A DNA stretch of 7,259 nucleotides, from NCBI GenBank assembly GCA_031549085.1, contig JAVBQL010000033.1, positions 1 to 7,259 of the forward strand. The letters are read 5' to 3'. The notes under the pieces were generated by a model. That model had not been told where the DNA came from. It saw only the letters and a program-made list of their open reading frames with translations, and ran no database searches. Shown piece by piece: positions 5,750 through 7,259 of the stretch; position 1 is the stretch's first letter; every line of letters begins with the position of its first letter. This DNA comes from JAVBQL01 sp031549085 (GTDB lineage: Bacteria > Spirochaetota > GWE2-31-10 > MWDO01). The translations under genes and the position numbers were made by a program.

Positions 5750-6736
5750 ATGAAAAATATTTTTTTCTACTCTATTCTATTTCTATTTGTAATAATAAAT
5801 GCATATTCTAATGATGATAGAGTATTTTATTGGATGCGACCTGGTCCAAGAGAAAAGGGAACTAGTGGTTTGTGGAAGGTACATGGTTCTAATGGTAAAA
5901 TTGGATTTGTAAATGATAAAGATGATTTAAACATACCTCTTATGTACAGCGATGCTGACGAATTTAGTGAGGAGGTGGCAGCTGTGAAAATAGGAGATGG
6001 TGGCTGGGGATTTATTAATAAAATGAATATGATAATTGTTCCATTTATTTATGATGAGGCATATAGTTTTTCTGAAGGGCTTGCAGCTGTAAAACTAAAT
6101 GGTAAGTGGGGATATATTGATAAAAAAGGTAAAACTACCATTCCATTTATTTATGATAGAACGCATCGTTTTTCTGAAGGGTTTACTGCAGTTAAATTTA
6201 ATGGTAAGTGGGGATATATTGATAAAAAAGGTAAAACCATTATTCCATTTATTTATGATGGTGCTGGGTATTGTAATGATGGATTGTTGAGTGTAGAACA
6301 AGATAATAAATTGGGGTTTATTGATAGGGATAATAAAATCATTATTCCAATTATATATGATAGAGTTGGTTTTTTTAATGAAGGGTTGATTATGGTTTCA
6401 ACTGGTTTTTTTGAGGAGGCAAAATATGGGGCTATTAATAAAAGTGGTGAAATAGTAATTCCTGTTATTTATGATTGTTGCATTGATAGTTTTGAAAATG
6501 GACATACAAGAGTAAAACTTAATGGCAAGTATGGGTTGATAAATAGTAGTGGCAAAATAGTTGTACCTATAATATATGATAAATTAGATTATTTTTATGC
6601 AATGAGTATAATAGAGCAAGGTATGATTATACCATCATGTATAGCTGTTGTTAAAATAGGTGATCAAAAGGGAATAATTGATAATGAATATAATTTTGTT
6701 CCTATGAAAAAGATCTATAGTTATGATAAGGATTAA
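5750..6736 (+). CDS. B2: secreted WG-repeat protein
   Basis: This 328-aa paralog of B1 has a hydrophobic signal peptide at residues 1-20 and a likely cleavage after AYS (18-20). There is no lipobox Cys. Residues 21-50 form a distinct lead-in (YWMRPGP region) not found in B1. Eight WG-type repeats follow: KIG (first, degenerate), WGFI with Trp86, KWGYI with Trp120 and Trp154, then KLG, KYG, KYG and QKG forms. Each is coupled to a (I/V)(I/V)P(F/I)IYD strand, and several to an EGLAAVKLN-like link. Units three and four are nearly identical at DNA level. The ATG at 5750 is supported by AGGAG seven bases upstream. It has its own promoter behind a terminator-like hairpin, so it may be expressed independently of A2. 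Repeats of this family are generally taken as binding modules; the ligand is unknown. Export to periplasm or surface is inferred from the signal peptide. Confidence 0.85.
   Translation: MKNIFFYSILFLFVIINAYSNDDRVFYWMRPGPREKGTSGLWKVHGSNGKIGFVNDKDDLNIPLMYSDADEFSEEVAAVKIGDGGWGFINKMNMIIVPFIYDEAYSFSEGLAAVKLNGKWGYIDKKGKTTIPFIYDRTHRFSEGFTAVKFNGKWGYIDKKGKTIIPFIYDGAGYCNDGLLSVEQDNKLGFIDRDNKIIIPIIYDRVGFFNEGLIMVSTGFFEEAKYGAINKSGEIVIPVIYDCCIDSFENGHTRVKLNGKYGLINSSGKIVVPIIYDKLDYFYAMSIIEQGMIIPSCIAVVKIGDQKGIIDNEYNFVPMKKIYSYDKD
6098..6259 (+). repeat. Near-identical WG-repeat DNA units inside B2
   Basis: Sixty bases at 6098-6157 and 6200-6259 match at 57 positions by hand. The three differences are confined to two adjacent codons. 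The spacing is 102 nt, the same unit length as in B1. The two units flank a more variable 42-base link, which suggests recent duplication or gene conversion of a whole 34-aa repeat. Confidence 0.8.
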
Positions 6737-6757
6737 TAATTGTGGTTAGAAAAGAAT

Positions 6758-6795
6758 ATATTAAGAATTAACATATCAATAATAGAAATCTTTTA
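6758..6795 (+). repeat. Conserved post-B block, copy 2
   Basis: This matches 3100-3137 at 35 of 38 positions and begins 21 bases after the B2 stop. Here a 9-base segment AAAAGAATA (6750-6758) could pair with TATTCTTTT (6794-6802) around the block. The same pairing is not available after B1, so a shared hairpin function is not supported. It shows that this downstream piece travels with the B gene. Confidence 0.6.
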
Positions 6796-6800
6796 TTCTT

Positions 6801-6828
6801 TTGGCGCAAATAAAGATAAAAATATATT
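6801..6828 (+). promoter_or_regulatory. Candidate promoter for the X gene
   Basis: TTGGCG (6801-6806, four of six to TTGACA) and TATATT (6823-6828, five of six to TATAAT) are 16 bp apart, 52 bases before the X start codon. In DNA this AT-rich, a TATATT match is cheap; TTGGCG is the more distinctive half. The X gene could instead be co-transcribed with B2. Confidence 0.3.
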
Positions 6829-6880
6829 TATTCAAAATAATAACAAATAATTTAAAAAAACTAAAAGGAGAAAAATAATT

Positions 6881-7259
6881 ATGAGAAGAGATGAATCAAA
6901 AGACCCAGATTTAATTAATGAATTAATAAAAGGGGCAACAAGTCCTATAGCAGAGGAGGAAATTGAAAGTAAAAAAGATCCAAGAGATGCTTTTGGTGAT
7001 TTAGGAGAGGCCTCCCGTGTTGCCGCTGGTTGGAATAATACACTTGATATAATCAGAGGCACATCTGATGTGTCCGCCTCAAGTGAATCTTCATCTATGG
7101 AGGAGAAGCTCTTAAATAGTGAAGGGGAGTCCATAAACCTCGACTCTTTGAGCGAGTTTAACGATAACCTAAACAGTGCAACCTCTGCAATTGATGAGTT
7201 TAAGAAAAATTTGGAGGCAGCATGCAATGGAACAGCAGGTGGCTCTAGCACTACATTAA
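6881..7259 (+). CDS. X2: acidic protein of unknown family (N-terminal part, runs off window)
   Basis: An ATG at 6881 with AAGGAG at 6865-6870 opens a frame of 126 complete codons that reaches the window end without a stop. It starts MRRDESKDPDLINELIKG and continues with PIAEEEIES, FGDLGEASRVAAGW, LDIIRG, a Ser-rich acidic linker, EEKLLNSEGESINLDSLSEF, and a helical stretch SAIDEFKKNLEAACNG. There is no signal peptide or membrane segment in the visible part. I do not recognise the family. Residues from PIAEEEIES to FNDNLNS are also present in the scar at 3342-3590. The DNA is unlike its neighbours: by hand count 52 of 120 bases are G or C at 7021-7140, against 14 of 60 at 1621-1680 in A1. It follows B2 by 144 bases. 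Two short helical regions around a W suggest nothing firm; a partner or secreted substrate of the A/B proteins is speculation. Confidence 0.8.
   Translation, partial: MRRDESKDPDLINELIKGATSPIAEEEIESKKDPRDAFGDLGEASRVAAGWNNTLDIIRGTSDVSASSESSSMEEKLLNSEGESINLDSLSEFNDNLNSATSAIDEFKKNLEAACNGTAGGSSTTL

Noticed and set aside
6099..6290. 63-codon + strand frame inside B2
   Set aside because: It exists because the same 102-nt WG repeat is read out of frame twice; its protein is itself a repeat of GDILIKKVK, an artefact.
6832..7251. 139-codon open frame on the minus strand, with a similar one at 3320-3580
   Set aside because: Both lie antisense to X-family coding sequence and resemble each other only because the sense copies are homologous. 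They are Ser/Leu/Phe-rich shadows with no ribosome binding site argument. The + strand has a good AAGGAG and start.

Overview
This is a very AT-rich window with all genes on the + strand. It reads as part of a tandem array of a three-gene module: (A) a long cytosolic-looking protein with a C39/papain-like peptidase signature split by a long coiled coil, (B) a secreted WG-repeat protein, and (C) a small acidic protein of unknown family, called 'X' here. Low GC, heavy use of AGA/ATA codons and abundant KWG-type repeats suggest a host-associated spirochaete (Brachyspira- or Borrelia-like). This is a guess from composition and repeat family only; other low-GC bacteria with WG-repeat proteins (Fusobacteriales, for example) are not excluded.

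Layout: 1-68, the last 21 codons of an upstream gene, possibly an X protein. 176-2005, A1 (609 aa). 2092-3090, B1 (332 aa), behind a consensus sigma70 promoter. 3151-3635, a scar in which the C-terminal end of an A gene is fused in frame to the N-terminal region of an X gene, with the A N-terminus and the intervening B gene missing. 3722-5659, A2 (645 aa). 5750-6736, B2 (328 aa), preceded by a terminator-like hairpin, a promoter and a perfect 17-bp inverted repeat. 6881-7259, the start of an intact X gene that runs off the window. No intergenic stretch exceeds 300 bases; each is described through its control elements.

The A-B-X order is seen directly once (A2-B2-X2). It is supported by the scar, which is what an A-B-X unit would leave after an internal deletion, and by the partial gene ahead of A1. 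Leaders (139-175 and 3686-3721) and post-B blocks (3100-3137 and 6758-6795) are conserved between copies, so units were probably duplicated with their regulatory sequence.

Function is unknown. The A proteins keep Gln, Cys, His and Asp in the order expected of a C39-like cysteine peptidase, but with almost 400 residues between Cys and His. The B proteins have signal peptides and eight WG-type repeats each, so they probably act in the periplasm or on the surface. Divergent middles between conserved ends in A, near-identical internal repeats in B, and a recombination scar make this look like a diversifying gene family (effector, adhesin, antigen or conflict system). That role is inference.
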